Shown here: positions 38,414 to 47,282 of the stretch, piece by piece
Numbering within the stretch: the stretch's first letter is position 1
Layout of the letters: every line of letters starts with the position of its first letter
Source: Nodosilinea sp. E11
Lineage (GTDB): Bacteria > Cyanobacteriota > Cyanobacteriia > Phormidesmidales > Phormidesmidaceae
Assembly (NCBI RefSeq): GCF_032813545.1
Contig: NZ_CP136520.1
Span: forward strand, 3,218,001-3,282,000
Direction of reading: 5' to 3'
DNA: 64,000 bases
Position numbers and translations under genes: made by a program
The notes under the pieces: model-generated
What the model was told of the DNA's origin: nothing
The model's input: the letters and a program-made list of their open reading frames with translations, nothing else
Database searches by the model: none

Positions 38414-39013
38414 TTATGCAGCGGCTAAGTTGCTGGCGACAAAATCCCAATTGACGACATTCTTGAGAAACGTATCGATGTAGTCGGGGCGCTTGTTCTG
38501 GTAGTCAAGGTAGTAGGCGTGCTCCCATACATCCATTGTCAGGAGGGGCACCTGCCCAGCGGTGAGAGGGTTATCGGCGTTGAGGGTTTTGGTAACCTTG
38601 AGGGTGCCGTTGTCGAGCACTAGCCAGGCCCAGCCACTGCCAAACTGAGTGGCTCCAGCATTTTTGAAGGCTTCGACAAATTGATCAAAGCTGCCAAAGT
38701 CAGCATCAATTTTGCTGGCCAGATCGCCGGAGGGGGTACCGCCACCACCGGGCTTCATCGAGTTCCAGTAGAAGGTGTGGTTCCAGGCCTGGGCACCGTT
38801 GTTGAACAAGCCCTGCTGAGAACTGTCCCCAGCGATCGCTTTGATCACATCCTCAATGGGTTTGCTGTCGTGATCGGTGCCTTTGACCGCATCGTTGTAC
38901 TTGCTGACGTAGGCGGCGTGGTGCTTGTCGTGGTGAAACTCTAGGGTGCTTTTAGAAACATAAGGTTCTAAGGCGTCGTAGGCGTACGGCAAAGGGGGAA
39001 GTTCATAGGCCAT
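38414..39013 (-). CDS. sodB: Iron superoxide dismutase
   Basis: A 199-residue Fe/Mn-family superoxide dismutase without a signal peptide. Metal ligands are His27, His79 (NHTFYW), and the Asp and His of MDVWEHAYYLDYQ. The residue pattern NNGAQAWNH, with Gln75 before the second ligand, is the iron type; manganese enzymes carry the equivalent Gln elsewhere. It removes superoxide in the cytoplasm. A terminator follows. Confidence 0.95.
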   Translation of the reverse strand: MAYELPPLPYAYDALEPYVSKSTLEFHHDKHHAAYVSKYNDAVKGTDHDSKPIEDVIKAIAGDSSQQGLFNNGAQAWNHTFYWNSMKPGGGGTPSGDLASKIDADFGSFDQFVEAFKNAGATQFGSGWAWLVLDNGTLKVTKTLNADNPLTAGQVPLLTMDVWEHAYYLDYQNKRPDYIDTFLKNVVNWDFVASNLAAA

Positions 39014-39065
39014 GGGTTGGGGCTCCTGAGATAAACGCCAAAGGCATCATAAAGGGCGGTCTATG

Positions 39066-39098
39066 CTAAAAACTATCCCCCTGGGGTGGAGGGGGATA
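39066..39098 (-). terminator. Hairpin after FKBP gene
   Basis: TATCCCCCT and AGGGGGATA form a perfect nine-base stem with a seven-base loop; on the minus strand GTTTTTAG follows. It also lies within the sodB upstream region. Confidence 0.65.
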
Positions 39099-39149
39099 CG
39101 CATAAAGACTGCTTTGGCGTTATCTAAAGAGAGAGATTTAACCCGCCCC

Positions 39150-39581
39150 TCAGCTCTCAATGGCGACGAGCTCAATGTCAAAAATCAGGGTTTCTCCGGC
39201 TAGCGGGTGGTTGGCATCAAGGGTGACTTCGGCTTCAGATACCTCGGTGACCATGACCGGTACCGCCTGCCCTTGGGGGCCTTGTAGCTGGAGTTGCTGA
39301 CCAACATCCAGCGGAATATCGGCGGGAATGTGGTGGCGCTCGACCACCATGACCATGTCGGGCTGATGGGGACCGTAGGCGTTTTCGGCAGCAATGATCT
39401 CGGTTTTGGCATCGCCGGGGGTCATACCCACGACCGCTGCCTCAAACCCGGGAATTACCTCGCCGTTGCCAATGGCAAACTGTAGCGGGTCGCGATCGCG
39501 CGATGAGTCAAACACAGTACCGTCTTCAAGCCTGCCAGTGTAGTGAATCGAAACGCTGTCGCCTGTTTTAGCTGGGGTCAT
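39150..39581 (-). CDS. FKBP-type peptidyl-prolyl isomerase, SlyD-like
   Basis: A 143-residue cis-trans prolyl isomerase and likely chaperone. The FKBP half shows VSIHYTGRLEDGTVFDSS, PLQFAIGNGEVIPGFEAAVVGM and AENAYGPHQPD. The inserted flap ('IF') segment (~70-120) is the SlyD hallmark, and ANHPLAGETLIFDIELVAI is the conserved end. It lacks the histidine-rich metal-binding tail of E. coli SlyD. AAGGA precedes the ATG. Confidence 0.9.
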   Translation of the reverse strand: MTPAKTGDSVSIHYTGRLEDGTVFDSSRDRDPLQFAIGNGEVIPGFEAAVVGMTPGDAKTEIIAAENAYGPHQPDMVMVVERHHIPADIPLDVGQQLQLQGPQGQAVPVMVTEVSEAEVTLDANHPLAGETLIFDIELVAIES

Positions 39582-39808
39582 AAAACTATCCTTGCAATGA
39601 ATGGGGCTTTTCTATAGGTCACGGTCTTTCCCATTCACGCTAGCGGGCATTTTGCCGCACCCTGGTAATACTAGAGATTTTCCTAAGGTTTCAGGTTAGG
39701 CCACCTGCAACGCCTAACCCTACCCACCGTCACTTGCCACGGCTGAATCCCTTGATATGCTTTAGGAGTGGGCCAGGCCCATTGTCTTTCAGCCTGTAAC
39801 AGTTCACT

Positions 39809-40705
39809 ATGGGGCCATCTAACCCAGTGTCTGACCTAGCTACCCCCAATATTTGGCTGGCCGAATTTCAGGCCATTTTGCAAGGGGCGGTCGGGGGCTT
39901 CTTGTTTGGCATTCCGCTGCTGTATACCGTTGAGGTGTGGTCGATTGGCTCGTCTACCAACCCGCGCTGGCTCTTGGTGGTGCTGGCCACTACGCTGCTG
40001 GGGGTAGGACTATTGACCCAAGTTGAAGGGTTTCGCCAGACCCTGAGCCTGCACCCTCTAGAGGCTCTGCTCGAAAGCATTGAGGCCGTCAGCATTGGGG
40101 TGGTCTGCGCCTATCTAGCTCTGGTGCTGCTGCGCCGCATTACGCTCGATACGCCCCTCTCCGAGGCCCTAGGCAAGGTGGTGTTTGAGACGGTGCCCTT
40201 TGCGCTGGGGGTGGCCCTGGCCCGCTCCACTCTCCAGGGCAATCGAGGACGCGATCGCCGCATCACCGCCCCCTTCACCCGGCGGTTGGCCTCTCCTACC
40301 CTCGCTAACCTGCGCGACGCCCTGGTCGATTTTGACGCTGCGCTAATTGGCGCGGTGCTGATTGCCTTTAGCATTGCCCCCACCGAAGAAGTGCCCCTGC
40401 TGGCGTCATCGCTGCCGCCCCTGTGGCTGCTGCTGATCATGACGGCTTCTTTAGGGCTCTCCTACGCCATTGTGTTTGCCTCGGGCTTTACCGATCGCAC
40501 CGAACGACGGCAGCGGGGGCTGCTGTTTAGCCCGATCACCGAAACCCTGGTAGCTTATCTAGTAGCGTTACTGGCCTCGGTGGTGATGCTGGTGCTGTTT
40601 CAGCAGCTTAACCCCAGCGACCCCTGGTCAGAATGGCTGAGCGATGTGTTAGTTTTGGGCCTGCCTGCCTCCATTGGTGGGGCCGCAGGGCGTATTCTAA
40701 TTTAA
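39809..40705 (+). CDS. TIGR02587-type integral membrane protein
   Basis: A 298-residue protein with about seven or eight hydrophobic helices and a basic loop (GNRGRDRRITAPFTRR, ~146-161). Sequence and context fit the TIGR02587 family of unknown function; SIAPTEEVPLLAS in the second half is characteristic. Its stop overlaps the start of the next gene as TAATG, so the two are translationally coupled. The pair is also found side by side in other bacteria. Confidence 0.75.
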   Translation: MGPSNPVSDLATPNIWLAEFQAILQGAVGGFLFGIPLLYTVEVWSIGSSTNPRWLLVVLATTLLGVGLLTQVEGFRQTLSLHPLEALLESIEAVSIGVVCAYLALVLLRRITLDTPLSEALGKVVFETVPFALGVALARSTLQGNRGRDRRITAPFTRRLASPTLANLRDALVDFDAALIGAVLIAFSIAPTEEVPLLASSLPPLWLLLIMTASLGLSYAIVFASGFTDRTERRQRGLLFSPITETLVAYLVALLASVVMLVLFQQLNPSDPWSEWLSDVLVLGLPASIGGAAGRILI

Positions 40706-41142
40706 TGAATTTGCCCAACTCCTCTACAAGCACGACTCCGTCCGATGGGGCGCAGACCCGCTTTGGCCAGCGTTCTGCCGCCGAGTGGGTGACCTTTGTG
40801 GTGGCCACGGTCATTCTGCTGGCCCTGGTGGGCCTAATTTTGTTTGACTGGCAGACTAACCAAAACCGCCCGCCCGCCTTTGCCGTAGCGGTGTCGGAGG
40901 CAGTGCGCGTGACCGATGGCCGCTACTACGTGCCCTTTGCCATTACCAACACCGGGGGGCGCATTGCCCGCATGGTGCAGGTAACAGCCGAACTCGCGAT
41001 CGAGGGCGTTGATGAGGAAACTGGCGAACAGCAGATCGATTTTCTCTCGGGCCACGAAACTAAGGCCGGCAGCTTTGTGTTTTCCCATAATCCCCAGGGG
41101 GGGGATTTGATGGTGCGGGTAGCGAGCTACCGGCTACCCTAG
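40705..41142 (+). CDS. TIGR02588-type membrane-anchored protein
   Basis: A 145-residue protein with one transmembrane helix (~30-50; EWVTFVVATVILLALVGLI) and an outward beta-sandwich-like domain with YYVPFAITNTGGRIARMVQV. It fits the small TIGR02588 family that partners TIGR02587. The ATG at 40705 lies within the stop of the preceding gene. The open frame extends upstream to 40633 but that part overlaps the preceding gene and is not conserved in character. Function unknown. Confidence 0.75.
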   Translation: MNLPNSSTSTTPSDGAQTRFGQRSAAEWVTFVVATVILLALVGLILFDWQTNQNRPPAFAVAVSEAVRVTDGRYYVPFAITNTGGRIARMVQVTAELAIEGVDEETGEQQIDFLSGHETKAGSFVFSHNPQGGDLMVRVASYRLP

Positions 41143-41200
41143 AAGCGTTGAGGATGGGGCGCAAAATAATGGCATCCCTGGAGACCAATAAGGGGGATGC

Positions 41201-42133
41201 ATGCTCGGCTACGTCTTGATTTTGCTGGCAACAGTGTGTTTTGGAGCCCAAAACCTGATCACCCGCGTTCTGTTTATTCCGTCCAATTTGCTGGGCGTGG
41301 TGGAGACGGGCGGCTTTGTGGAACCCACCCTGCCCAACTCGTTTTTGCTGATGTTTATGCGCATGATGGTGGGGGTGCCGCTGATGGCGCTGCTGCTGCC
41401 GCCAGTGTATCCCCAACTGTGGGCCGACCTCCGGCGGTTGGGCTCACCGAGCTACCGCCGTGAACTCTACTTGGCTTTGGTGGGCGGCGTGCTGATGTTT
41501 TCATACCTAGCGCTGCTTTATGTGGCGGTGGGGCGCATTGCGGCGGGGATTGCGCTGACGCTATTTTTCACCTTTCCGGTGTACACCGCGCTGATGGACT
41601 GGTATTGGTTTGGTCGCCGCCCCAGTCCTAGCCGCTGGGGAATTTTGGCGCTGATCTTGGTGGGCAGTGCGCTGACGATTCCGATGACGGGGGCGGCGAT
41701 CGAAAGCTGGGTGGGGGTGACCTTTGGCCTGGCTTCGGGGGTGGTCTATGCGTTTTACACTGTGGCAGCCCAAAAAGCCTTTGAGACCTTTCATCCGGTG
41801 CCGTTTACCGGCATTAGTTTTGCGGTGACACTGGTGCTGTCGGCGGTTAGCCTGCTGCTGTGGCCGGGAGACTTGAACGGTCTGCTGTGGCCAGCGCTGT
41901 GGGTGGGTGGGCTGCTGTCTGCGATCGCAACGCTCACGGGCCACGTGCTCAACAACCTCGGCATTCGCGTGGTAGGGGCCACTGCCGCCTCTATGCTCGG
42001 GGCTGCTAATCCGGCCCTCACCGCCGTCCTCGCTTGGGGTGTGCTGCAAGAGGAGCTTTCTCTGGTGCAGGGGCTAGGCGTGCTGCTGGTCACGGTCAGC
42101 GTAGGCCTACTCAGCCTGACCAAGCCGTCCTGA
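41201..42133 (+). CDS. DMT/EamA family transporter
   Basis: A 310-residue protein with ten predicted transmembrane helices in two EamA-type halves. The C-terminal half ends with the usual LGAANPALTAVLAWGVLQEE and VLLVTVSVGLL. Such transporters export or import small metabolites; the substrate is not predictable. The start is an ATG behind AGGGGG. A preceding in-frame ATG is not available in the same register. Confidence 0.88.
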   Translation: MLGYVLILLATVCFGAQNLITRVLFIPSNLLGVVETGGFVEPTLPNSFLLMFMRMMVGVPLMALLLPPVYPQLWADLRRLGSPSYRRELYLALVGGVLMFSYLALLYVAVGRIAAGIALTLFFTFPVYTALMDWYWFGRRPSPSRWGILALILVGSALTIPMTGAAIESWVGVTFGLASGVVYAFYTVAAQKAFETFHPVPFTGISFAVTLVLSAVSLLLWPGDLNGLLWPALWVGGLLSAIATLTGHVLNNLGIRVVGATAASMLGAANPALTAVLAWGVLQEELSLVQGLGVLLVTVSVGLLSLTKPS

Positions 42134-42186
42134 TCAACCGGTTCTAAAACAATCTTGCCGTAGGTTCTCCCAGCCTATTCCTCGAA

Positions 42187-42876
42187 CTAAACGATCTCCT
42201 GTACAGGGACAGGGCTAACCACAGGAACAACCTTCGCAGAGGGGCAGAGATCGGCTAGGTCACACATACCGCATTTTGGGTTGCGGGCATTGCACACGGC
42301 CCTCCCGTGGTACACCAGCCGAATCGACCAGTTTTCCCAGTCGGGCTGGGGCAGCAGCTTCATCAGGTCGCGCTCAATTTTGACCGGGTCGGCGTATTGG
42401 GTCAGCCCCAGCAGGTTGGTGATCCGCTTGACGTGGGTGTCGACGGTGACCCCAGCGTTGATGCCAAAGCCGTGGGCCAGCACCACATTGGCGGTTTTGC
42501 GGGCAATCCCCGGCAGGCTAACCAGGTGCTCCATGCGGCGGGGCACTTCGCCACCAAACTCAGTGATAATTTTTTGACAGGCGGCGCGGATATTCTTAGC
42601 TTTGTTGCGGTAAAACCCGGTAGATTTGACCAAGCGCTCCAGGTCGTTTAAGTCGGCCTCGGCGAAGGCGTAAACATCGGGGTAGGCGGCAAACAGGGCT
42701 GGCGTGACCAAATTCACCCGCTCGTCGGTGCACTGGGCCGCTAGCATGGTGGCGATCATCAGCTGCAACGGATTCTCAAAATCGAGGGAGCAGGGGGCGT
42801 CGGGGTAGAGCCGCTTGAGGCGAATGAGGATTTCGATCGCCCGCTGTTTTTTGGAGGCTCGCCGCTGGTTGGGCAT
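42187..42876 (-). CDS. nth: Endonuclease III
   Basis: A 229-residue bifunctional DNA glycosylase and AP lyase that removes oxidised pyrimidines. The helix-hairpin-helix is LPGIARKTANVVLAHGFG with the catalytic lysine, followed by VDTHVKR with the catalytic aspartate. The 4Fe-4S cluster has the spacing C-x6-C-x2-C-x5-C in CNARNPKCGMCDLADLC. The open frame extends 20 codons upstream (to 42936) through a Pro/His-rich stretch; the ATG at 42876 fits the family better. Confidence 0.95.
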   Translation of the reverse strand: MPNQRRASKKQRAIEILIRLKRLYPDAPCSLDFENPLQLMIATMLAAQCTDERVNLVTPALFAAYPDVYAFAEADLNDLERLVKSTGFYRNKAKNIRAACQKIITEFGGEVPRRMEHLVSLPGIARKTANVVLAHGFGINAGVTVDTHVKRITNLLGLTQYADPVKIERDLMKLLPQPDWENWSIRLVYHGRAVCNARNPKCGMCDLADLCPSAKVVPVVSPVPVQEIV

Positions 42877-42980
42877 GGAGGGGTTGGGGTGGGAGGGTGG
42901 ATGGGTAGGGGGTGGATGGGCGTTCCCTGGGTTCATCTGGAGCGATCAGCCAAAACCCTGATTGCTCCAAGGTGCATGGG

Positions 42981-44072
42981 TTAGCGCAGGTTCTGGAAAA
43001 ATTCGAGCTGGGTGGTGTCGCGGACGATGAGGAACACGCCTAGACCCAAAAGCAGCACCAAGCCGGTTTGCATGACGTTTTCTTGAATGCGATCGGGCAG
43101 AGGCTTGCCGCCGCGCAGGGCCTCAATGGCCAAAAACGCCAGCTGACCGCCATCTAGAGCAGGCAGGGGCAGAATGTTGATGATCGCCAGGTTGATGCTG
43201 ATGATGGCGGTAAAGGGAAACAACATGGCAGCACTAGACTTAGCCAGCCCGGCTCCCTGCTCGACGATCTTGACCGGCCCGGCCACCTGGCTGGCCATCT
43301 CGCCAAAGTTAGTGATGAGCATGACAAAGCCCCGCACGGTACGCACCAGGGTGTCTTGAAACTGCTGGGCCGCCAGGGTAAACACTTCGATCGGGTTGCT
43401 GGGGCGACGGTAGCCAAAGTCGCCGTTGGGCTGAAGCTGCACACCAATCACCGCTGAACCGTCGGCTCCAATTTCGGGGGTGACCGAGACTTCTAGCTCT
43501 CGGGTACCGCGCTGCACGGTGAGATCTACGGGTTGGTTAGGGCTATCTTTGATCAGTTGAATAAACGATGGAATGCTTTCTTCGCCAGCGCCTAGGGGTT
43601 CGCCGTTGGCGGCAATCAAAATGTCGCCCGAGCGAATGCCCGCCTGACCTGCCGGAGAACTCTCTGAGATCACCTGGGGCACGAGGATGCCGGGTTGGGG
43701 GTTGAAGGTTTCGGGAATGCCGACGGCGGTGAACTGGGCGACAAACACCAGGTAGGCAAACACCAGGTTGGCAATTACCCCAGCGCTGATCACAATGGCG
43801 CGATCGAGAATGGGGCGATTTTTGAGCAGGTTGGGGTCGTTGGTGGGAATGTCGCTGTCGGGGTCGTCGTCGGGGAAGCCGACAAAGCCCCCTAGGGGAA
43901 TGGCCCGCAGGGAGTATTCGGTTTCAGCTCCCTGGAATTTCCACAAAATGGGGCCAAAACCAATGGCAAACCGATTGACGTGAATGCCCTGTAGCCGAGC
44001 AGCCATGAAATGCCCGGCCTCGTGGACGGCTACCAGCAGGGCAATGACCGCGATCGCAGCTAAAACCGACAT
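42981..44072 (-). CDS. rseP: RseP-type site-2 protease
   Basis: A 363-residue M50 intramembrane zinc protease. The first helix carries HEAGH (17-21), with the third ligand in PALDGGQ (Asp307). A PDZ domain lies between (~125-200; SPAGQAGIRSGDILIAANGEPLG). The family cleaves membrane-bound substrates such as anti-sigma factors after a first cut. The ATG at 44072 is chosen over a TTG at 44078. It lies 90 bases after ispE, in a minus-strand run of housekeeping genes. Confidence 0.94.
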   Translation of the reverse strand: MSVLAAIAVIALLVAVHEAGHFMAARLQGIHVNRFAIGFGPILWKFQGAETEYSLRAIPLGGFVGFPDDDPDSDIPTNDPNLLKNRPILDRAIVISAGVIANLVFAYLVFVAQFTAVGIPETFNPQPGILVPQVISESSPAGQAGIRSGDILIAANGEPLGAGEESIPSFIQLIKDSPNQPVDLTVQRGTRELEVSVTPEIGADGSAVIGVQLQPNGDFGYRRPSNPIEVFTLAAQQFQDTLVRTVRGFVMLITNFGEMASQVAGPVKIVEQGAGLAKSSAAMLFPFTAIISINLAIINILPLPALDGGQLAFLAIEALRGGKPLPDRIQENVMQTGLVLLLGLGVFLIVRDTTQLEFFQNLR

Positions 44073-44161
44073 AGACAAACCCGATAGGTTAAGAACAGTC
44101 TCCCCATTCTAGCGTTGCTTATTCCCCTACCCTAGATTCAAGCCTTGTCCTAGGGGTGCGG

Positions 44162-45106
44162 CTATCCGCCCAACTGTACGCCGCTCGAGATAAATTGGGC
44201 CGTCCACACGCCTAAATCTGGATCGGGCAGGGCCGCTCGCAGACTGGCGGCCAGCGACTCAGCTTCAGCCTCAGATTCGGCTAGGGTAAAGACTGAGGGG
44301 CCTGAGCCCGACATCAGCGTGCCCAAACCGCCTAGTTCTGCCATGGTGGCCTTGAGGGCAGCGGTTTTAGGATGGGCGGGCAGCACAATTTTCTCAAAGT
44401 CATTGCAGAGGTGTTGAGCCAGGGCATGGGCATTGCGATGGGCTACTGCCCCCACCATCTCGCCCGATCGCACCTGAGACTGCCGCGCTTGCCAACTTTG
44501 GGTATCGGCTAAATAGGTATCGCCGTATTCAGCCCGGTAGGTGTTGTAGGCCCAGGGGGTCGAGACAAACTCCGACTCATACTTAGCTAGCACGAGATGC
44601 AGCCCATCAATGCCGGGCAGGGGATCTAGCTGTTCGCCCCGTCCGGTGGCGATCGCGGTGCCCCCCGACACGCAAAAGGGCACATCAGACCCTAGCTCTG
44701 CCCCCAGGGTTTGCAGTTCGGCCTGGGTCAGTCCCAGGTTCCAGAGCAAATCGAGCCCCACCAGCACGGCGGCGGCATTAGATGATCCCCCGGCCAGACC
44801 TGCCCCCACCGGAATGTGCTTGTCAATGGTGATTTCGACCCCGCCTAGCTTGGCCATTACCCCAGGGAACCGCTCGACTACCAGGGCGGCGGCTTTGTAG
44901 GCTAGGTTAGTTTTATCGGCGGGCACGAGAGGATGGTCGCAGCGCACTCGAATTTCGTCAACACCAAGACTGCGAATGGTGATGCGATCGCACAGACTGA
45001 CGCTCTGCATCACCATGATCAGCTCGTGAAAGCCATCGGGGCGGTGACCCACAATTTCGAGGTAGAGGTTAATTTTGGCGGCGGCCAGCAGGGAATAGAG
45101 ACGCAT
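44162..45106 (-). CDS. ispE: 4-(cytidine-5'-diphospho)-2-C-methyl-D-erythritol kinase
   Basis: A 314-residue GHMP-superfamily kinase of the MEP isoprenoid pathway, phosphorylating CDP-methylerythritol with ATP. Motifs are AAAKINLYLEIVGHRPDGFHEL at the N-terminus, the ATP loop PVGAGLAGGSSNAAAVL, and GLGTLMSGSGPSVFTL near the C-terminus. It provides precursors for carotenoids, phytol and quinones. It follows ksgA on the same strand after a gap that holds palindromic repeats. Confidence 0.95.
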   Translation of the reverse strand: MRLYSLLAAAKINLYLEIVGHRPDGFHELIMVMQSVSLCDRITIRSLGVDEIRVRCDHPLVPADKTNLAYKAAALVVERFPGVMAKLGGVEITIDKHIPVGAGLAGGSSNAAAVLVGLDLLWNLGLTQAELQTLGAELGSDVPFCVSGGTAIATGRGEQLDPLPGIDGLHLVLAKYESEFVSTPWAYNTYRAEYGDTYLADTQSWQARQSQVRSGEMVGAVAHRNAHALAQHLCNDFEKIVLPAHPKTAALKATMAELGGLGTLMSGSGPSVFTLAESEAEAESLAASLRAALPDPDLGVWTAQFISSGVQLGG

Positions 45107-45142
45107 CTAGCGATCCTTCGTGAATGTGTGAGTATCCATAGG

Positions 45143-45204
45143 GCAGGCGTCTCGCCTGCTTGGTTCCCGTGGGTTCCACAGTCGTAGGGTGGGCACTGCC
45201 CACC
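45143..45204. repeat. Two palindromes between ispE and ksgA
   Basis: GCAGGCG-TCT-CGCCTGC (45143-45159) and GGTGGGCA-C-TGCCCACC (45188-45204) are both exact hairpins. The second, within GTAGGGTGGGCACTGCCCACC, recurs at 46248-46268 and, with one change, near 55530-55550. Such sequences are common in cyanobacterial intergenic DNA. Confidence 0.7.
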
Positions 45205-45223
45205 AGCTCTAAATCAGCGCTCT

Positions 45224-46063
45224 TTAACCTGATGATGACGACTGCTTCAGGATTGTATTACTCAGCGCTACCCACTGCTCAACACTGAGGTCTTCGGCGC
45301 GGGCGGTTGGTTCGATTGCCAGACTGGTCATGATCGCTTCTAGATCGTCGCGATCGATCGCCCCCTTGAGGTTATTGCGCAGCATTTTGCGCTTGCTGCC
45401 AAAACCCAGCTTGACTAAGCGGTCAAACCCAGCCAGGTCATCGGATGGTGTCACGGGCGGGCGGGGGGTGAGTTTTACCACCGCCGAGTCTACCTGGGGC
45501 GGCGGCTGAAAGGCACGGGCGGGCACCGGGCACACCAGCTCACAGTCGGCCAAATACTGTACCCGCACCGATAGCGCCCCAAAGGCTTTGCGGCCAGGGC
45601 GAGCATAGAGCCGCTCGGCTACCTCCTTCTGAACCAGCAGCACGATCGCGTCGTAGGGCACCGGGTTGGGCTCCGCCAGGGTGCCCAGCAGTTTCTCTAA
45701 AATTGGCCCGGTGATGTAGTAGGGAATGTTGGCGACAACTTTGTTGGGCACGCCATAGTTGAAGTACTTATCTTGAGAGGCGGCGGCGATATCTAGCTCT
45801 AGAATGTCGCTGGGCACCAGCCGAAAGTTGTCGTGCTTGGCGAACTGGTGGTTGAGTTTGCGAATCAAATCGCGATCGATCTCCACGGCAACCACGGCGT
45901 TGGCTAGGGGAAGCAGCCAGCGGGTCAGCGCTCCGGTGCCAGGGCCAATCTCGAGCACCGTGTCTTGGCGGGTGACAGCGGCGGCCTCCAGCATACGGTG
46001 GAGCACCTTTTCGTCGGTGAGCCAGTGCTGGCCAAAGCGCTTACGAGGTCGTTGGGAAAACAT
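45224..46063 (-). CDS. ksgA: 16S rRNA dimethyladenosine transferase
   Basis: A 279-residue SAM-dependent enzyme that dimethylates two adjacent adenosines in helix 45 of 16S rRNA. Motifs are RKRFGQHWLTD at the N-terminus, VLEIGPGTGALTRWLL for SAM, and the catalytic VVANIPYYITGPIL. FQPPPQVDSAVVKL is also typical. It is upstream of ispE, a frequent arrangement in bacteria. Confidence 0.95.
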   Translation of the reverse strand: MFSQRPRKRFGQHWLTDEKVLHRMLEAAAVTRQDTVLEIGPGTGALTRWLLPLANAVVAVEIDRDLIRKLNHQFAKHDNFRLVPSDILELDIAAASQDKYFNYGVPNKVVANIPYYITGPILEKLLGTLAEPNPVPYDAIVLLVQKEVAERLYARPGRKAFGALSVRVQYLADCELVCPVPARAFQPPPQVDSAVVKLTPRPPVTPSDDLAGFDRLVKLGFGSKRKMLRNNLKGAIDRDDLEAIMTSLAIEPTARAEDLSVEQWVALSNTILKQSSSSG

Positions 46064-46452
46064 GGCTTCGAGTTTGCGGTTAGCTGTGGCTGAAACAGGT
46101 CGACTAATCCAACGGCTAAACCTGACATCTCGATGATGTCGCCAGGTATAGCCAAAGCCAAACAGATGAGAATACGTCCAAGAGAACGCTGTTTAAGGAG
46201 ATTTCTAGAACAGAAGATCCCCACTTAATCCGACGACTGTAGCTACCGTAGGGTGGGCACTGCCCACCATTGGGGAGAAAGTTTTCCAAAAATCGTCTAA
46301 GTTTGGAGCCCCATCCTAGAGCCTCGGCGATAATGCGACCTTTGAGCACTGGGGCGGATTGTCGGATGGGTTGCAGCCGCTAACTGCCCGATGGTTTTTC
46401 TCCGCCCCAGTCTCCTGACGTCAAGGGCAGTTGCCTCTACTCAGAGGCAGTC
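46064..46452. other. Gap with 107-base repeat
   Basis: This 389-base gap lies between psb29 and ksgA. The 107-base repeat copy A occupies 46194-46300. The remaining sequence would include the ksgA promoter and the 3' end of psb29. No ORF is supported. Confidence 0.5.
46194..46300. repeat. 107-base dispersed repeat, copy A
   Basis: From TAAGGAGATT to TCGTCTAA. It aligns without gaps to 55477-55583, with 18 differences counted by hand (about 83% identity). The centre holds the hairpin GGTGGGCA-C-TGCCCACC, and the outer ~30 bases at each end are roughly complementary, as in fold-back non-autonomous elements. Confidence 0.75.
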
Positions 46453-47199
46453 CTACGAGTCAGACGGTTCTCCAGCTTCAGGGGCAACCGCTACGGTTTC
46501 GGTAATAGTCTCGGCCTCGGCTTCGGCTGCTTTTTTGCGCTCTTCACGCTTTTTGCGATCGGCAGCTAGCATGTCTTTCATGACTTCTTGCGCCTGGGCA
46601 AACTTCTCTAGGTTGCTGCGGTAGAGTTCAATGTCTTTTTGCAGCTTTTCAGTAGACATATTGAGCTTTTCGCCCAATTCTTTAAACAGCGCTTCGACAG
46701 ATTCTTTATCTTTGAGCGCATCGGCAGAGGCGGCAGCTTCGACCAGGGTGTACAACCCAATGCCAAAGGGGCGACTGTACTTAAACTTGTCTTGGTTAGC
46801 CACTTTGGCCAGAATGCCGCGCAGACCCTCGCCGCCCTCCCCCAGGTTGTCAAATTGACCTTTGAGGTCATCTAAGGACATGCCATTAACACCAGCTTTG
46901 ACCGCTTCGGCATCGCCGCGATAGTGCTCTGGAGTGCTGTTGATGGAGCGACACAGGGCGTTGAAGATCGAGCTTGTGTCGTTCTCGGGCAGGTAGCCCG
47001 TCATGAAGCGATCGAAGGTGGTGACAATGCCCAAGGCGTAGATCGGATCGTAGGCAAAGTCAACGTTGACAGAGAGCAGATGCATTTCTACCATCAGCTC
47101 GTCTACCACGCGCCGGTAAATGGAATTGATGGGACGAGTGTGGTGGGCGTAAAAGTCGCGCTTGGCGTCAGATACCGTGCGTACGGGTGCGTTGTTCAC
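46453..47199 (-). CDS. psb29: Psb29/Thf1, photosystem II biogenesis protein
   Basis: A 248-residue protein matching Psb29 (Thf1). Key segments are TVSDAKRDFYAHHTRPINSIYRRVVDELMVE, FAYDPIYALGIVTTFDRFM, and LKDKESVEALFKELGEKLN. A coiled, basic then acidic C-terminal tail (~200-248) is usual. It associates with FtsH protease complexes and is needed for photosystem II assembly and repair, fitting the FtsH2-like gene in this window. It is preceded by a glycosyltransferase gene on the same strand. Confidence 0.95.
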   Translation of the reverse strand: MNNAPVRTVSDAKRDFYAHHTRPINSIYRRVVDELMVEMHLLSVNVDFAYDPIYALGIVTTFDRFMTGYLPENDTSSIFNALCRSINSTPEHYRGDAEAVKAGVNGMSLDDLKGQFDNLGEGGEGLRGILAKVANQDKFKYSRPFGIGLYTLVEAAASADALKDKESVEALFKELGEKLNMSTEKLQKDIELYRSNLEKFAQAQEVMKDMLAADRKKREERKKAAEAEAETITETVAVAPEAGEPSDS

Positions 47200-47282
47200 A
47201 GCCTAAGGTCAGAGAGTACAGTTATTCTCATTGTCTCGCGTGACCGTGTGTTTGCCAAGCGGCGGAAAACCGAAGCCGGGGA

